NCBI GenBank assembly: GCA_021827405.1
Contig: JAKAVY010000013.1
Coordinates: 1 to 41,106, forward strand
DNA: 41,106 bases
Source of the DNA: Thermoplasmata archaeon
GTDB taxonomy: Archaea > Thermoplasmatota > Thermoplasmata > Lutacidiplasmatales > UBA184
Direction: 5' to 3'
Of this stretch, positions 15,323 through 23,069 are shown one piece after another. The notes under the pieces are model-generated. The model was not told where the DNA came from, searched no databases, and saw only the letters and a program-made list of their open reading frames with translations. The translations under genes and the position numbers were made by a program. The stretch's first letter is position 1, and the number at the start of each line of letters is the position of its first letter.

Positions 15323-16864
15323 CTAGGAACGGCCGGTCCCCGCGCGGTCCGCCGGGCTCAGGATGGACCGGACCGCATGGTAGGCGGGCCCCAGATTCCC
15401 CCAGCGCTCCCCTTGGATCTGCTCGGCCTGGGCTAGCTCGTGCCGCGCCTCCCCGGGACGGCCGGAAAGGATGAGGCACTGGGCGATCCTCAGGTGGGCC
15501 TCGGAGCGGCCATAGGGGTCGCCCAACTGCTCGGCCTGGCGCAAGGCGTCGCGGAACGCCCTCTCCGCGTCCGGGAAGTGGCCCTGACGAAGAGCGAGCA
15601 TCCCCCGGTTCAGGTCGAGCTGACGTTGGACGAGCCGGTCCCCGTACGGTTCGAGCAGCACCCGCGCCTCCTCGTTGTCCCGGAGCGCCTCGGGGAGCCG
15701 GGAGAGCTTCAGCTGGAATTCCACTCCGTTGAAGAGCGCCCACCCCCGCATCCGGCGGTCCTTGGACCGGTCCGCGTACTCCCGCGCCAGCGCCAGGTAG
15801 CTCAGCCCTAAGGCGGGGTCCTGCCCTCCCAACGTGACCCCGATGTTGTTGCACGCCCGGGCCAGTTCCGGGAAGTCCTGGAGCTCCTCGAGGATCCCTA
15901 GAGCGCGCCTAAAGCACACGATCGCCTCCCGTGTCCCTACGCCGGACGGCCTGAGGGCCAGGGCGTTGCCCAGGTCCACCGAGGCCCGGGCGTACTCCCG
16001 CCGGTCCTTCGCAGGGTCGAGGAGCCCTACCGCCCGCTCTCCCTCGGCAAGGGCGGTCTGGTGGTCCCCGCGCGCCGAGGCGTGCTGGCCCAGCAGCCGG
16101 TGCGCCCGGGCCAGGCCCGGGCGGTCCCCCTCCGCCTCGAAGAGCGAGAGGGCCTCCCGGCAGAGCTCGGGAAACCGCTCCGGCGGGCCGGCTCCCCGGG
16201 TCACTTCCGCCCGGGCCAGGAGCAGGTAGGCGCGGAGGGTCCGGGCCGAGACGGGGGTCCTTTCCAGCGCCTCGACGAAGAGCCGGTCGGCCCGGATCTC
16301 CTCTCCCAGCGCCACATACACCTCCCCCATCTCGAGGAGGAGCTGCCCTTCCTCCTCCCCCCGGGGGACGGGGAGCGCCTGGAGGTCCCTACGGGCGCGC
16401 TCGTAATGATGGGCCGCGTCCTCCAGGGCAAAGAGCCGCCGGGCCTGCCGCCCCGCCTCCCGGTTGTACCGGAGGGAAGCCTCGTGGAGCTTGGCGAGGA
16501 AGGCATGGCGGCCGAACTCCCCCAACAGTTCCGGCGGCGGGCCCCGGGGATAGAGGCGTTCCAGGGCCCGGGCGATGTTCGTATGGATGACCCGGGCCCG
16601 GCTCTCGGTGAGGTCGGCGTAGAGCCCGGCGCGGACGCGCTCCCGGGCGAACCGATAGCGTCCCGGGGGAGGCCTCTCCCGCAGGACCCCCTGGTGGACG
16701 AGCCGTTCCAGTTCCTCGGCGAGGTCCTCCTCCGGCTTCCCGGTGGCTTCCCGGAGGACCCGGAAGTCGAACTCCGTGCCCAGGGCACTGGCGTAGAGGA
16801 CCGTCCGGCGCTCCTCCGGGGAGAGGGAGGGGAGGGAGGACCGGTCCGGGGGGACGTCCACCAC
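15323..16864 (-). CDS. Winged-helix/TPR protein, regulator-like, without an NTPase domain
   Basis: A 513-residue protein. The first ~100 residues (LSPEERRTVLYASALGTEFD, then REATGKPEEDLAEELERLVH, then RYRFARERVRAGLYADLTES) match the winged-helix segment that normally follows the NTPase in STAND/adenylate-cyclase-type regulators. The rest is a long array of TPR-like helical hairpins, for example ACNNIGVTLGGQDPALGLSY and RSEAHLRIAQCLILSGRPGE. No Walker A or B motif is present. A CTTAAG element centred 26-29 nt upstream supports starting at GTG 16864 or 16861, so this is not an obvious truncation. The likely role is protein-protein scaffolding or signalling in the cytosol; the partner is unknown. 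Confidence 0.78.
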   Translation of the reverse strand: MVDVPPDRSSLPSLSPEERRTVLYASALGTEFDFRVLREATGKPEEDLAEELERLVHQGVLRERPPPGRYRFARERVRAGLYADLTESRARVIHTNIARALERLYPRGPPPELLGEFGRHAFLAKLHEASLRYNREAGRQARRLFALEDAAHHYERARRDLQALPVPRGEEEGQLLLEMGEVYVALGEEIRADRLFVEALERTPVSARTLRAYLLLARAEVTRGAGPPERFPELCREALSLFEAEGDRPGLARAHRLLGQHASARGDHQTALAEGERAVGLLDPAKDRREYARASVDLGNALALRPSGVGTREAIVCFRRALGILEELQDFPELARACNNIGVTLGGQDPALGLSYLALAREYADRSKDRRMRGWALFNGVEFQLKLSRLPEALRDNEEARVLLEPYGDRLVQRQLDLNRGMLALRQGHFPDAERAFRDALRQAEQLGDPYGRSEAHLRIAQCLILSGRPGEARHELAQAEQIQGERWGNLGPAYHAVRSILSPADRAGTGRS

Positions 16865-16884
16865 GGCCCGGTAGGCGCTCCCCG

Positions 16885-16894
16885 GGCTTAAGGG
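16885..16894 (-). promoter_or_regulatory. TATA-like element for the TPR protein gene
   Basis: CCCTTAAGCC on the minus strand, centred 26-29 nt before the GTG starts at 16864/16861. Confidence 0.5.
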
Positions 16895-16934
16895 TCCTTC
16901 GCCCGCGGGGGGGAAACGCCCGGGCCTCCGAGAA

Positions 16935-16944
16935 GGGTTAAGAA
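16935..16944 (+). promoter_or_regulatory. TATA-like element for the small membrane protein gene
   Basis: GGGTTAAGAA, with GTTAAG centred about 29 nt before the ATG at 16969. It lies back to back with the minus-strand element at 16885-16894. Confidence 0.5.
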
Positions 16945-16968
16945 GGGCCCGGAAGTGGCCGTCCGTCC

Positions 16969-17217
16969 ATGTCGGCCCCTAGCGCCGCCTCCCCCCGGTC
17001 CCACCGGAACCCGTGGACCGTCCGGGCCGTGGCCTTTGCGCTCTTCGTCGTCCTCCTGGCCTTGGCGGCCATGTTCTACGCCTGGTGGTGTCTTGCCTTC
17101 CACGTCTGTGTGGACAATGGTCTCTACGCGGTGGTGGCCACGCTGGCCGGCTTCGGTCTGGCCGGCATGTGGGTCACGCTGCCCCCCCGGCCCCGGCCGG
17201 AAGAGACCCCTCCCTGA
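16969..17217 (+). CDS. Small two-helix membrane protein, unknown
   Basis: An 82-residue protein with two hydrophobic helices: AVAFALFVVLLALAAMFYAW at about residues 20-40 and YAVVATLAGFGLAGMWVTL at about 53-71. A polar N terminus with RSHRNP and a Pro/Arg-rich C-terminal tail flank them. It has no motif I recognise. The TATA-like element 29 nt upstream, the good start context and a codon pattern like its neighbours support it as a real gene. It is convergent with proS, 15 nt between stops. Confidence 0.65.
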   Translation: MSAPSAASPRSHRNPWTVRAVAFALFVVLLALAAMFYAWWCLAFHVCVDNGLYAVVATLAGFGLAGMWVTLPPRPRPEETPP

Positions 17218-17232
17218 CCGAAGGGGACCGTG

Positions 17233-18663
17233 TCATAGCGGGCGGCCGGCCGCCGCCCAACGGGCCCGCGCATCCCCGCAGGCCACGCAGGGGGAGGGTG
17301 GGCGACCCTCAAGGACCTTCGGAAGCTCGCCCTCCAACGTCCCCAGAAGCCCGCCTTGCACCCTCTCCTCGATCCGGTGCCCGCAGTCCTCCTTCCCGCA
17401 CCAGCCCACCAGGTAGACGTGCCCGGGGGGGGTCAGTTCCTCCATCCTCTGCGCGACGGACAACTGGGCCGCGAAGGTCTCCTGAGCCCGGAGATGTAGC
17501 CGCCGGTGGAACTGCTCGAGCGCCTGGGATACCCCGGGGACCAGGTCGGTCCGAGGGACCTTTCCCCGGCCTCCCAGCCGGTCCGTCCAGCTGAGGTTCC
17601 CGGAAGAGACCTCCCGCTGCCCCACCTCGAGGCGGAGCGGGACCCCCCGGGCCTCCCAGGTGAAGAACTTGGCCCCGGGGCGGTCCGGGCCCCCATCCAC
17701 CTTCGAGCGGATCCCGGCCCGCTGGAGCTCTTCCACCAGGGCGCCCGCGTAGGCCTCGACCCCCTCCCGCCCCTCCTTCCCCGGGATCGGGATGACCACC
17801 ACCTGCACCGGCGCCAAGGGCGGTGGGAAGACCAGCCCCCGGTCATCCCCGTGCCCCCCGAGGATCGCGCCGAGCAGGCGCTCGGAGAGCCCGTAGGTGG
17901 TCTGGTGGGCGAACGCCCGGCTCCCGTCCTCGAGCTCGAACGAGATGCCGTAGGGCCTGGAGAAGTTGTCCCGGTAGTGGTGGACGGTCCCCACCTGGAG
18001 CGTCCGTCCCTCCGCGAAGGGGACATCGAAGGCGATGGAATAGTGGGCCCCCGGGAACTTGTCCCAGTCCGGCCGCCGGCACAACAGGTACGGCAGGGCC
18101 GCCTCCTGGGCGATGCGCGCGAACGAACGAAGGTCGTCCGACACCTGTCGGTCGGCCGCCGTCTCATCGGTCTGGACCGTGTGGCCCTCGAAGAAATGGA
18201 TCTCCCGTACCCGGAGCAAGGGGCGGGTGGTCTTCGTCTCGTACCGGAAGACGTTCACCACCTGATAGACGCGCAGGGGGAGGTCCCGGTGGGACCGGAT
18301 CCACAACGAGAAGATCGGGTACATGGCGGTCTCGCTGGTGGGCCGAAGACAGAGGCGGACGTCGAGGGGAGTGGTCCCCCCGTGGGTGACCCAGTAGACC
18401 TGGCTCTCGAACCCCTTGATGTGCTCGCTCTCCTTGGCCAGCTCGGTCTCCGGGATAAGGGTGGGGAAGCTCACCTCCTGGTAGCCGAGCGGCTCCACGG
18501 CCTCCCTAAGGGCCCGGTCCAGCAGCCGACGGGCCAGGAAGCCGTACGGGGGCCAGACGTTGAGCCCCTTCACCGGGTAGCGGAGGTCCGTGATCCCCGC
18601 CTGCTCCAGCACGGCGCTGAACCACTCGAAGAAGGCGGTCTTGCGGTCGGGGAGCTCCGGCAT
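17233..18663 (-). CDS. proS: Prolyl-tRNA synthetase (archaeal/eukaryotic-like type)
   Basis: A 476-residue class II aminoacyl-tRNA synthetase that charges tRNA(Pro). Motif 2 is VVNVFRYETKTTRPLLRVRE followed by IHFFEGHT; the substrate-binding loop RLCLRPTSETAMYPIFSLWI, the motif 3-like HQTTYGLSERLLGAILGGHG and an anticodon-binding domain (PVQVVVIPIPGKEGREGVEA) are all present. The C-terminal zinc domain has WCGKEDCGH and CVACGD. Length matches archaeal ProRS. The protein ends in ...GRPL rather than the C-terminal Tyr seen in well-studied members; this may be natural variation. The start, MPELPDRKTAFFEWFSAVLE, is typical of the family. Confidence 0.95.
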   Translation of the reverse strand: MPELPDRKTAFFEWFSAVLEQAGITDLRYPVKGLNVWPPYGFLARRLLDRALREAVEPLGYQEVSFPTLIPETELAKESEHIKGFESQVYWVTHGGTTPLDVRLCLRPTSETAMYPIFSLWIRSHRDLPLRVYQVVNVFRYETKTTRPLLRVREIHFFEGHTVQTDETAADRQVSDDLRSFARIAQEAALPYLLCRRPDWDKFPGAHYSIAFDVPFAEGRTLQVGTVHHYRDNFSRPYGISFELEDGSRAFAHQTTYGLSERLLGAILGGHGDDRGLVFPPPLAPVQVVVIPIPGKEGREGVEAYAGALVEELQRAGIRSKVDGGPDRPGAKFFTWEARGVPLRLEVGQREVSSGNLSWTDRLGGRGKVPRTDLVPGVSQALEQFHRRLHLRAQETFAAQLSVAQRMEELTPPGHVYLVGWCGKEDCGHRIEERVQGGLLGTLEGELPKVLEGRPPSPCVACGDARARWAAAGRPL

Positions 18664-18785
18664 GGGCGGGAGGGGCAGCCCCGGGATGGCTCTTGAGCGT
18701 TACCGCCACCCGGGGGGGGATTGCCGCAGCGTTCAGTGGGGAAAGGCAAGCCCCCCCGACGGTTGTCGCTTCGGGGGTGAACATG

Positions 18786-18794
18786 GGTATTTAG
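18786..18794 (+). promoter_or_regulatory. TATA-like element for the DUF373 gene
   Basis: GGTATTTAG, centred about 31 nt before ATG 18822 but only 17 nt before ATG 18807. It therefore favours the second ATG. Confidence 0.5.
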
Positions 18795-18821
18795 CTTCCG
18801 GGACCCATGGAGTTCCTCCCC

Positions 18822-19937
18822 ATGCGCCTCGTGGTTGGTGTGGACCGGGATGATGATCTCGGCCGGAAAGCGGGCATCGCGGGCCCGGTGGTGGGCCGCC
18901 AGGCTGTCCTGGACGCGGCCCTCAAGCTGGGTACCGCTGACCCGGAGGACTCGGACACCAACGCCATGTTCGCCGCGGTGAACCTGGCGGACGAGCTCAA
19001 GCAGGCCGGTGAGTCGGTGGAGGTGGTGGTCCTCACCGGCGACGGCCATGTGGGGACGGTCTCGGACCGGCGGGTGGCCGCCCAGTTGGACCAGGTGCTC
19101 TCCCAGATACCGGTGGACGCCTTCCATCTGGTCTCCGACGGGGAGGAGGACGAGTACCTCTACCCGCTGCTCGCCTCCCGGCGGCATGTGGACTCCATCC
19201 GCAAGGTCTACGTGCGCCAGAGCGCGAGCCTCCAGGGGACCTACTACACGGTGGTCCGGGCGCTGAAGGACCAGAAGCTGAGGACCAAGACCCTGCTTCC
19301 CCTGGCCGGGCTGTTCATCTTCCTTTCGCTCATCTGGTACTTCCAGGTCTGGAGCTACGGGATCATCGCCCTGAGCTTCCTGGTGGGCGTCTACCTGCTC
19401 GTGTGGACCTTCGAGGTCGACGAGTGGTTCGTCGCCCATGCCGAGAGCTTCGGCAAGGACCTGCGGCAAGGTTCGCTCACTGTCTTCTTCGGCGTCTTGA
19501 CCTTCGCCCTGGTGCTCTTCGGGATCCTCCTGGGGACCCAGGCCTACGCGGCGGACAACCCCGCCTATCCCGTGGGGAGCCACATGGTGGCGCTGCTCTC
19601 CGTGGCCCTCCTCTGGTGGGTGGCGGCCGCGCTGGTCTGGGAGGCCGGCCGCGCGCTGCGCTACGCGCTCTTCCGGGGACGGATCCCCCGGACCGTCTGG
19701 GTGGCCGTGGTCTCCTTCACGGCGTTCGGGGTGGAGGCCTACTCCCTCACCTATCTCGCCGGGGCGCTCTTGGGGTGGGTCGACTCCTCGTTCCTGGTGG
19801 TCTCCCTGGTGGGGGTGGTCCTGGGAGTGGCGACCGGCGGCCTCGCCGGAACGCTGCGCCAATACCTCCGTCGCCCGGGGGACCCCTCGACCTCCCCCGA
19901 GGGGACCCCGGGCGGGGCCCCGGCCTCCGGTCCCTGA
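18822..19937 (+). CDS. DUF373 family archaeal membrane protein
   Basis: About 371 residues. The N-terminal soluble part begins MRLVVGVDRDDDLGRKAGI, the usual opening of archaeal DUF373 proteins, and continues with LKLGTADPEDSDTNAMFAAV and VVVLTGDGHVGTVSDRRVAA, an alpha/beta nucleotide-binding-like domain of about 165 residues. The C-terminal half has about six membrane helices. The family is nearly universal in Euryarchaeota, and its function is unknown. The start at 18822 is chosen because the TATA-like element would put the transcript start after the ATG at 18807, and because other family members begin at this motif. It is convergent with the zinc-ribbon gene, 18 nt apart. Confidence 0.88.
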   Translation: MRLVVGVDRDDDLGRKAGIAGPVVGRQAVLDAALKLGTADPEDSDTNAMFAAVNLADELKQAGESVEVVVLTGDGHVGTVSDRRVAAQLDQVLSQIPVDAFHLVSDGEEDEYLYPLLASRRHVDSIRKVYVRQSASLQGTYYTVVRALKDQKLRTKTLLPLAGLFIFLSLIWYFQVWSYGIIALSFLVGVYLLVWTFEVDEWFVAHAESFGKDLRQGSLTVFFGVLTFALVLFGILLGTQAYAADNPAYPVGSHMVALLSVALLWWVAAALVWEAGRALRYALFRGRIPRTVWVAVVSFTAFGVEAYSLTYLAGALLGWVDSSFLVVSLVGVVLGVATGGLAGTLRQYLRRPGDPSTSPEGTPGGAPASGP

Positions 19938-19955
19938 TCCCTCCCCGGGGCGCGG

Positions 19956-20267
19956 TCAGGGCCCCGGCGGGGGCGCCGGCTCCGGGGGGGAGACCCGGCT
20001 CGAGGAAAGATCGAAGACGGACCACCGGTGGCACAGGGGGCATCGCATGTACCGGGAGCTCCCGAGGCGGACCGTGGTCACGGAGGCTCCCGGGAGGTAA
20101 TCGTAATCGAAGGTCTCCTGGCACTTCGGGCAGGTGAGCCGGGAGCGGGTGACCAGCCCGGGCGTCCCCTCCCGCCGGTTCCGGCGGACCACCCAGACGT
20201 AGAAGCCGACGAGGAGCGCAAGGAGCACCACCGCGACGCCCAGGCTGAGGTAGAGCGCGAGGCTCAT
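19956..20267 (-). CDS. Membrane-anchored zinc-ribbon protein
   Basis: A 103-residue protein with one N-terminal membrane helix (YLSLGVAVVLLALLVGFYVW), a basic stop (VVRRNRREG), then a zinc ribbon made of CPKC and CPLC about 32 residues apart and a Pro-rich tail. The positive side after the helix predicts a cytosolic zinc ribbon. Its start overlaps the stop of the upstream 117-residue gene (ATGA), so the pair forms one operon under the palindrome at 20652-20679. Function unknown; related short zinc-ribbon membrane proteins are frequent in Thermoplasmatota. Confidence 0.75.
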   Translation of the reverse strand: MSLALYLSLGVAVVLLALLVGFYVWVVRRNRREGTPGLVTRSRLTCPKCQETFDYDYLPGASVTTVRLGSSRYMRCPLCHRWSVFDLSSSRVSPPEPAPPPGP

Positions 20268-20617
20268 GGCCGTCCTCCCTTTCCCGGAGGCGTTCGTCCC
20301 TTGGGCGCCCCCTTCGTCGGAGAGGCGCCCACAAACCCCTGGACGGCTCTCAGCAGGCTTACCAGCGGGTCAGCGGCGACCGGGTAGGGTCCCCCGCCCC
20401 GGGCCGGCGCGACCACCCGGCGGTCCTGCCGGGCGGCCTCCAGGTAGAGCTCCAGGTCCTTAGCCGCCCCGGAGGCCTTCTGCCGGATCCCCCAGAGGAG
20501 CTTGCGCCGGTAGGCCGGGTTGGGGAAGGCCGCGGCCAGGGCAGTGCGGGGGTCCCTTCCCTTCCGGCGGCTCTCGGCGAGGATCGCGAGCACATCCTTC
20601 TCCCTCCGGCTGAACAT
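20264..20617 (-). CDS. Small basic helical protein, unknown
   Basis: A 117-residue protein with a helical N-terminal two thirds: MFSRREKDVLAILAESRRKG, then FPNPAYRRKLLWGIRQKASG, then AAKDLELYLEAARQDRRVV. The C terminus is Gly/Pro/Lys-rich and disordered. The first segment looks like the opening helices of a small winged-helix or similar nucleic-acid-binding domain, but I cannot assign it. It is the first gene after the 28-bp palindrome and is translationally coupled to the downstream membrane zinc-ribbon gene. An autoregulatory repressor is one possible reading, based only on this arrangement. Confidence 0.7.
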   Translation of the reverse strand: MFSRREKDVLAILAESRRKGRDPRTALAAAFPNPAYRRKLLWGIRQKASGAAKDLELYLEAARQDRRVVAPARGGGPYPVAADPLVSLLRAVQGFVGASPTKGAPKGRTPPGKGGRP

Positions 20618-20651
20618 GGCCGTCCCTATCTGGGGAGGCGTGGAGGTTACT

Positions 20652-20679
20652 TAATCGTTACTACATTCAGTAACGGTTA
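20652..20679 (-). promoter_or_regulatory. Palindromic operator overlapping a TATA-like element
   Basis: CGTTACT (20656-20662) and AGTAACG (20669-20675) form a perfect 7-bp inverted repeat around a 6-nt spacer; outer TAA/TTA arms extend the dyad to 28 bp with one mismatch. On the minus strand, ATTAAG at 20650-20655 is placed as a TATA box for the gene starting at 20617, so a protein bound to the dyad would cover the promoter. It is AT-rich in a very GC-rich region. Confidence 0.6.
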
Positions 20680-20749
20680 TCCGGGACCGAGGCGCTCCCC
20701 CCCGGACCGGAGGGATGGGGGCGCCCGGGGAAAAGAAAGCCCCGCCGCC

Positions 20750-21352
20750 CTACCCGGACGCCAGCGCCCGGCGCACGTCCGTAAGGGGGACCTCCAGCCG
20801 GCAACGCTCGCGGAGGACGGTGCGGACCGCCTCCTCCTCCGGATCGAGCTCGGCGGCCCTCCGGGCCAAGGTCCTCAGGTCCTCCCAGTAGTTCCAGGGA
20901 AAGACGAACCAGACCCAGGAGGCGCGGGAGACCTCCTCGGCCACGTAGGTGGGGCGGACCTTCGCCTGGTCGATGTGCAGGTAGGTGGCGCTCTCCAGCC
21001 GCGCCGGTTCCAACGAGCGGACATGCTCCTCGGCCAGGGCCAGGCTCTCCCCGGTGTCGGTGATGTCGTCCACCAGGAGGACGTTCTCTCCCTTCAGGGG
21101 CACGGGGATCCGCTCGGAGAGGGTGGCCTCGCCGGAGGGGGTGGCCGTCACTCCCCAGTGCTGCGCCCGGAGGGCCAAGAGCCGGTTGACCCCGAGCCGG
21201 TCCGCGAGCATGCGGGAAGGGACCCATCCTCCCCGGGTGAGGCCGATGATGGTCCCGGGGAAGCGGCCGGACCGGCGGACCGCCTCCTCGATCCGGTCCG
21301 ACCACATTTCTACGTCCGCCCAGGAGACCTGTCGGCAAAGGGGGAGGTCCAT
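20750..21352 (-). CDS. Phosphoribosyltransferase (purine-type, Gpt/HPT-like)
   Basis: A 200-residue type I phosphoribosyltransferase. The PRPP motif VLLVDDITDTGES is at residues 91-103, preceded by the early loop TIIGLTRGGWVPSRMLADRL, which holds the PPi-binding turn. The later segment WVWFVFPWNYWED supplies the aromatic residues that in xanthine/hypoxanthine/guanine enzymes stack on the base. It transfers ribose-5-phosphate from PRPP to a purine base in salvage; the base specificity is uncertain. CTTCAAG about 30 nt upstream (around 21385) may be the TATA box. Confidence 0.88.
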   Translation of the reverse strand: MDLPLCRQVSWADVEMWSDRIEEAVRRSGRFPGTIIGLTRGGWVPSRMLADRLGVNRLLALRAQHWGVTATPSGEATLSERIPVPLKGENVLLVDDITDTGESLALAEEHVRSLEPARLESATYLHIDQAKVRPTYVAEEVSRASWVWFVFPWNYWEDLRTLARRAAELDPEEEAVRTVLRERCRLEVPLTDVRRALASG

Positions 21353-21437
21353 GGGGCGGGCGGAGCCTCCCCGGGCTTGAAGGTTTCCGGGCGCCCAGGG
21401 GGGACGGCGGGAAGGGGTTTGGCGAAGGCCCGGGGAC

Positions 21438-22700
21438 CTACGGGTAGATCCCCCGGACCTTCATCGCCTCGGTGACCCGTCCGATGGCGAGCACGTAGGC
21501 CGCGGTACGGTTGTGCACCCTGTGCTTGCGGGCGAGGTCGGCCACCGCCCGGTACGACGCGGACATGACCTTCTCCAGCCGGGCGTTCACGTCGTGGACC
21601 TCCCAGAAGTAGCCCTGGAGGTCCTGCACCCACTCGAAGTAGCTGACCGTGACGCCCCCGGCATTGGCCAGGATGTCAGGCAGCACGGTGACCTTGTTCG
21701 AGAAGAGGATGTCATCGGCCTCCGGGGTCGTGGGGCCGTTCGCCGCCTCCGCCACGATCTTGGCCTTGACGCCCTTGGCGTTCTCCCGGGTGATCTGGTT
21801 CTCCAATGCCGCCGGGATGAGGACATCGCACTCCAGGCCGAGGAGCTCGTCGTTCCCCACGGGCTTGCTCCCCGGGAAGTTCACCACCGAGCCGGTCTTC
21901 TGCTTGTGCGCCTCCACCGCGGCAAGGTCGAACCCCGCCGGGTTGTGGATGCCCCCGCGGGAGTCGGAGACCGCGATGATCTTCGAGCCCAACTCCCTCT
22001 GGATGAGGTTCCCGGCCACGCTCCCGGCGTTGCCGAACCCCTGGATCGCCACCGTGGCCTTCTTCACGTCGAGCTTGAGGTCCTTCGCGGCCTCCCGGAC
22101 CACGTACATGACCCCCCGCCCGGTCGCCTCGCCTCGCCCCTCGGACCCGCCGATGGACAGGGGCTTGCCGGTGACGACACCGGGGACGGAGTAGCCGCGT
22201 TCCATGGAGTACGTGTCCATGATCCAGGCCATGGTCTGGCTGTCCGTGTACACGTCCGGGGCGGGGACGTCCATCTCCGGCCCGATGATGGGGCTGATCT
22301 CGCTCGCGAAACGCCGGGTGAGCCTCTCCAGCTCGCCCTTGCTCATGTGCTTGGGGTCGCAGATGACCCCTCCCTTGGCCCCTCCGTACGGGAGGTTCAC
22401 CACGGCGCACTTCCAGGTCATCCAGGCGGCCAGCGCCCGGACCTCGTCCAGGCTGACCTGCGGATGGTACCGGATCCCTCCCTTGCAGGGACCCCGGGCC
22501 ATGTTGTACTGGACCCGGTACCCGGTGAAGACCCGGTAGCTCCCGTCGTCCATCCGGACGGGGAAGTTCACCGTGAGCTCCCGCTTGGGGTGCTTGAGGA
22601 TGCTTATGGTCCCCGGGTCCAGGTTGAGGACCTTGGCGACGATATCCACTTGTCGCTGGGCTGTCTCGAACGGATTGATGGACCCGCTGTTGTTGGTCAT
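21438..22700 (-). CDS. gdhA: Glutamate dehydrogenase (Glu/Leu/Phe/Val dehydrogenase family)
   Basis: A 420-residue hexameric-type GDH that interconverts glutamate with 2-oxoglutarate and ammonia using NAD(P). The substrate-binding segment GPCKGGIRYHP has Lys73, and PYGGAKGGV has the catalytic Lys109. The Rossmann motif GFGNAG is at 221-226 in VAIQGFGNAGSVAGNLIQRE, and EAANGPTTPEAD and DILANAGGVTVSYFEWVQD are conserved. The start at 22700 (MTNNSG) is preferred to a GTG at 22730, which lies about where transcription should begin (TATA at 22748-22757). A tandem 11-bp repeat sits just upstream of that TATA box. NADP versus NAD use is not determined. Confidence 0.95.
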   Translation of the reverse strand: MTNNSGSINPFETAQRQVDIVAKVLNLDPGTISILKHPKRELTVNFPVRMDDGSYRVFTGYRVQYNMARGPCKGGIRYHPQVSLDEVRALAAWMTWKCAVVNLPYGGAKGGVICDPKHMSKGELERLTRRFASEISPIIGPEMDVPAPDVYTDSQTMAWIMDTYSMERGYSVPGVVTGKPLSIGGSEGRGEATGRGVMYVVREAAKDLKLDVKKATVAIQGFGNAGSVAGNLIQRELGSKIIAVSDSRGGIHNPAGFDLAAVEAHKQKTGSVVNFPGSKPVGNDELLGLECDVLIPAALENQITRENAKGVKAKIVAEAANGPTTPEADDILFSNKVTVLPDILANAGGVTVSYFEWVQDLQGYFWEVHDVNARLEKVMSASYRAVADLARKHRVHNRTAAYVLAIGRVTEAMKVRGIYP

Positions 22701-22747
22701 CGACTTGCCTCTTCTCCCCCAAGGGGACACCGAACGAACCTAGGAGG

Positions 22748-22757
22748 GTACATAATG
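22748..22757 (-). promoter_or_regulatory. TATA-like element for gdhA
   Basis: ATTATGTA within CATTATGTACC on the minus strand, about 50 nt before ATG 22700, giving a leader of roughly 25 nt. Confidence 0.5.
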
Positions 22758-22760
22758 CCG

Positions 22761-22782
22761 CCGTCGACCGGCCGTCGACCGG
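22761..22782. repeat. Tandem 11-bp repeat upstream of the gdhA TATA box
   Basis: CCGTCGACCGG occurs twice head to tail (22761-22771 and 22772-22782). Each copy has the palindromic core GTCGAC, and the two are one DNA turn apart. It is just outside the gdhA TATA-like element and in the divergent region shared with a GNAT gene, so it is a candidate regulator-binding site. The rest of the divergent stretch to 23000 shows nothing clear. Confidence 0.5.
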
Positions 22783-23000
22783 GGTGGATGCTTCCCCATC
22801 TCCATCGCTCCCGTACCTTTCCCTCGCTTGCCACGTCGTGGATTGGGCCTTGGCCGCGCCCCGGAAGCATTGGCGTATCTCCCCGAAGATCGGACCGGTC
22901 CTCGCAGAGGTACCCGGCCCGGGACGGGGGACCGGCGGGGCCGGGGGACGGCCCCCCGATGGCGGACCGGCCCCGTTGAGGAGGGTCTTGCCGCGGGCAG

Positions 23001-23012
23001 GTAAGACTAACT
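23001..23012 (+). promoter_or_regulatory. AT-rich promoter-like element for the GNAT gene
   Basis: GTAAGACTAACT is the only AT-rich segment here. Transcription would begin near 23030-23036, which is after the ATG at 23013 and before the ATG at 23070. Confidence 0.35.
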
Positions 23013-23069
23013 ATGGGCTCCCCCCATGAACGAACGGAGCCACGCTTCCCGGGCGCGGGCGGCCAGCCC

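Noticed and set aside
12240-15854. Very long minus-strand open frame of about 1200 residues
   Set aside because: It lies across several clear genes in another phase, is made mostly of Gly, Pro, Arg and Ala, and has no domain. High GC content removes stop codons; the true genes are TrmB-like, taw2, the aminotransferase, the methyltransferase and the TPR protein.
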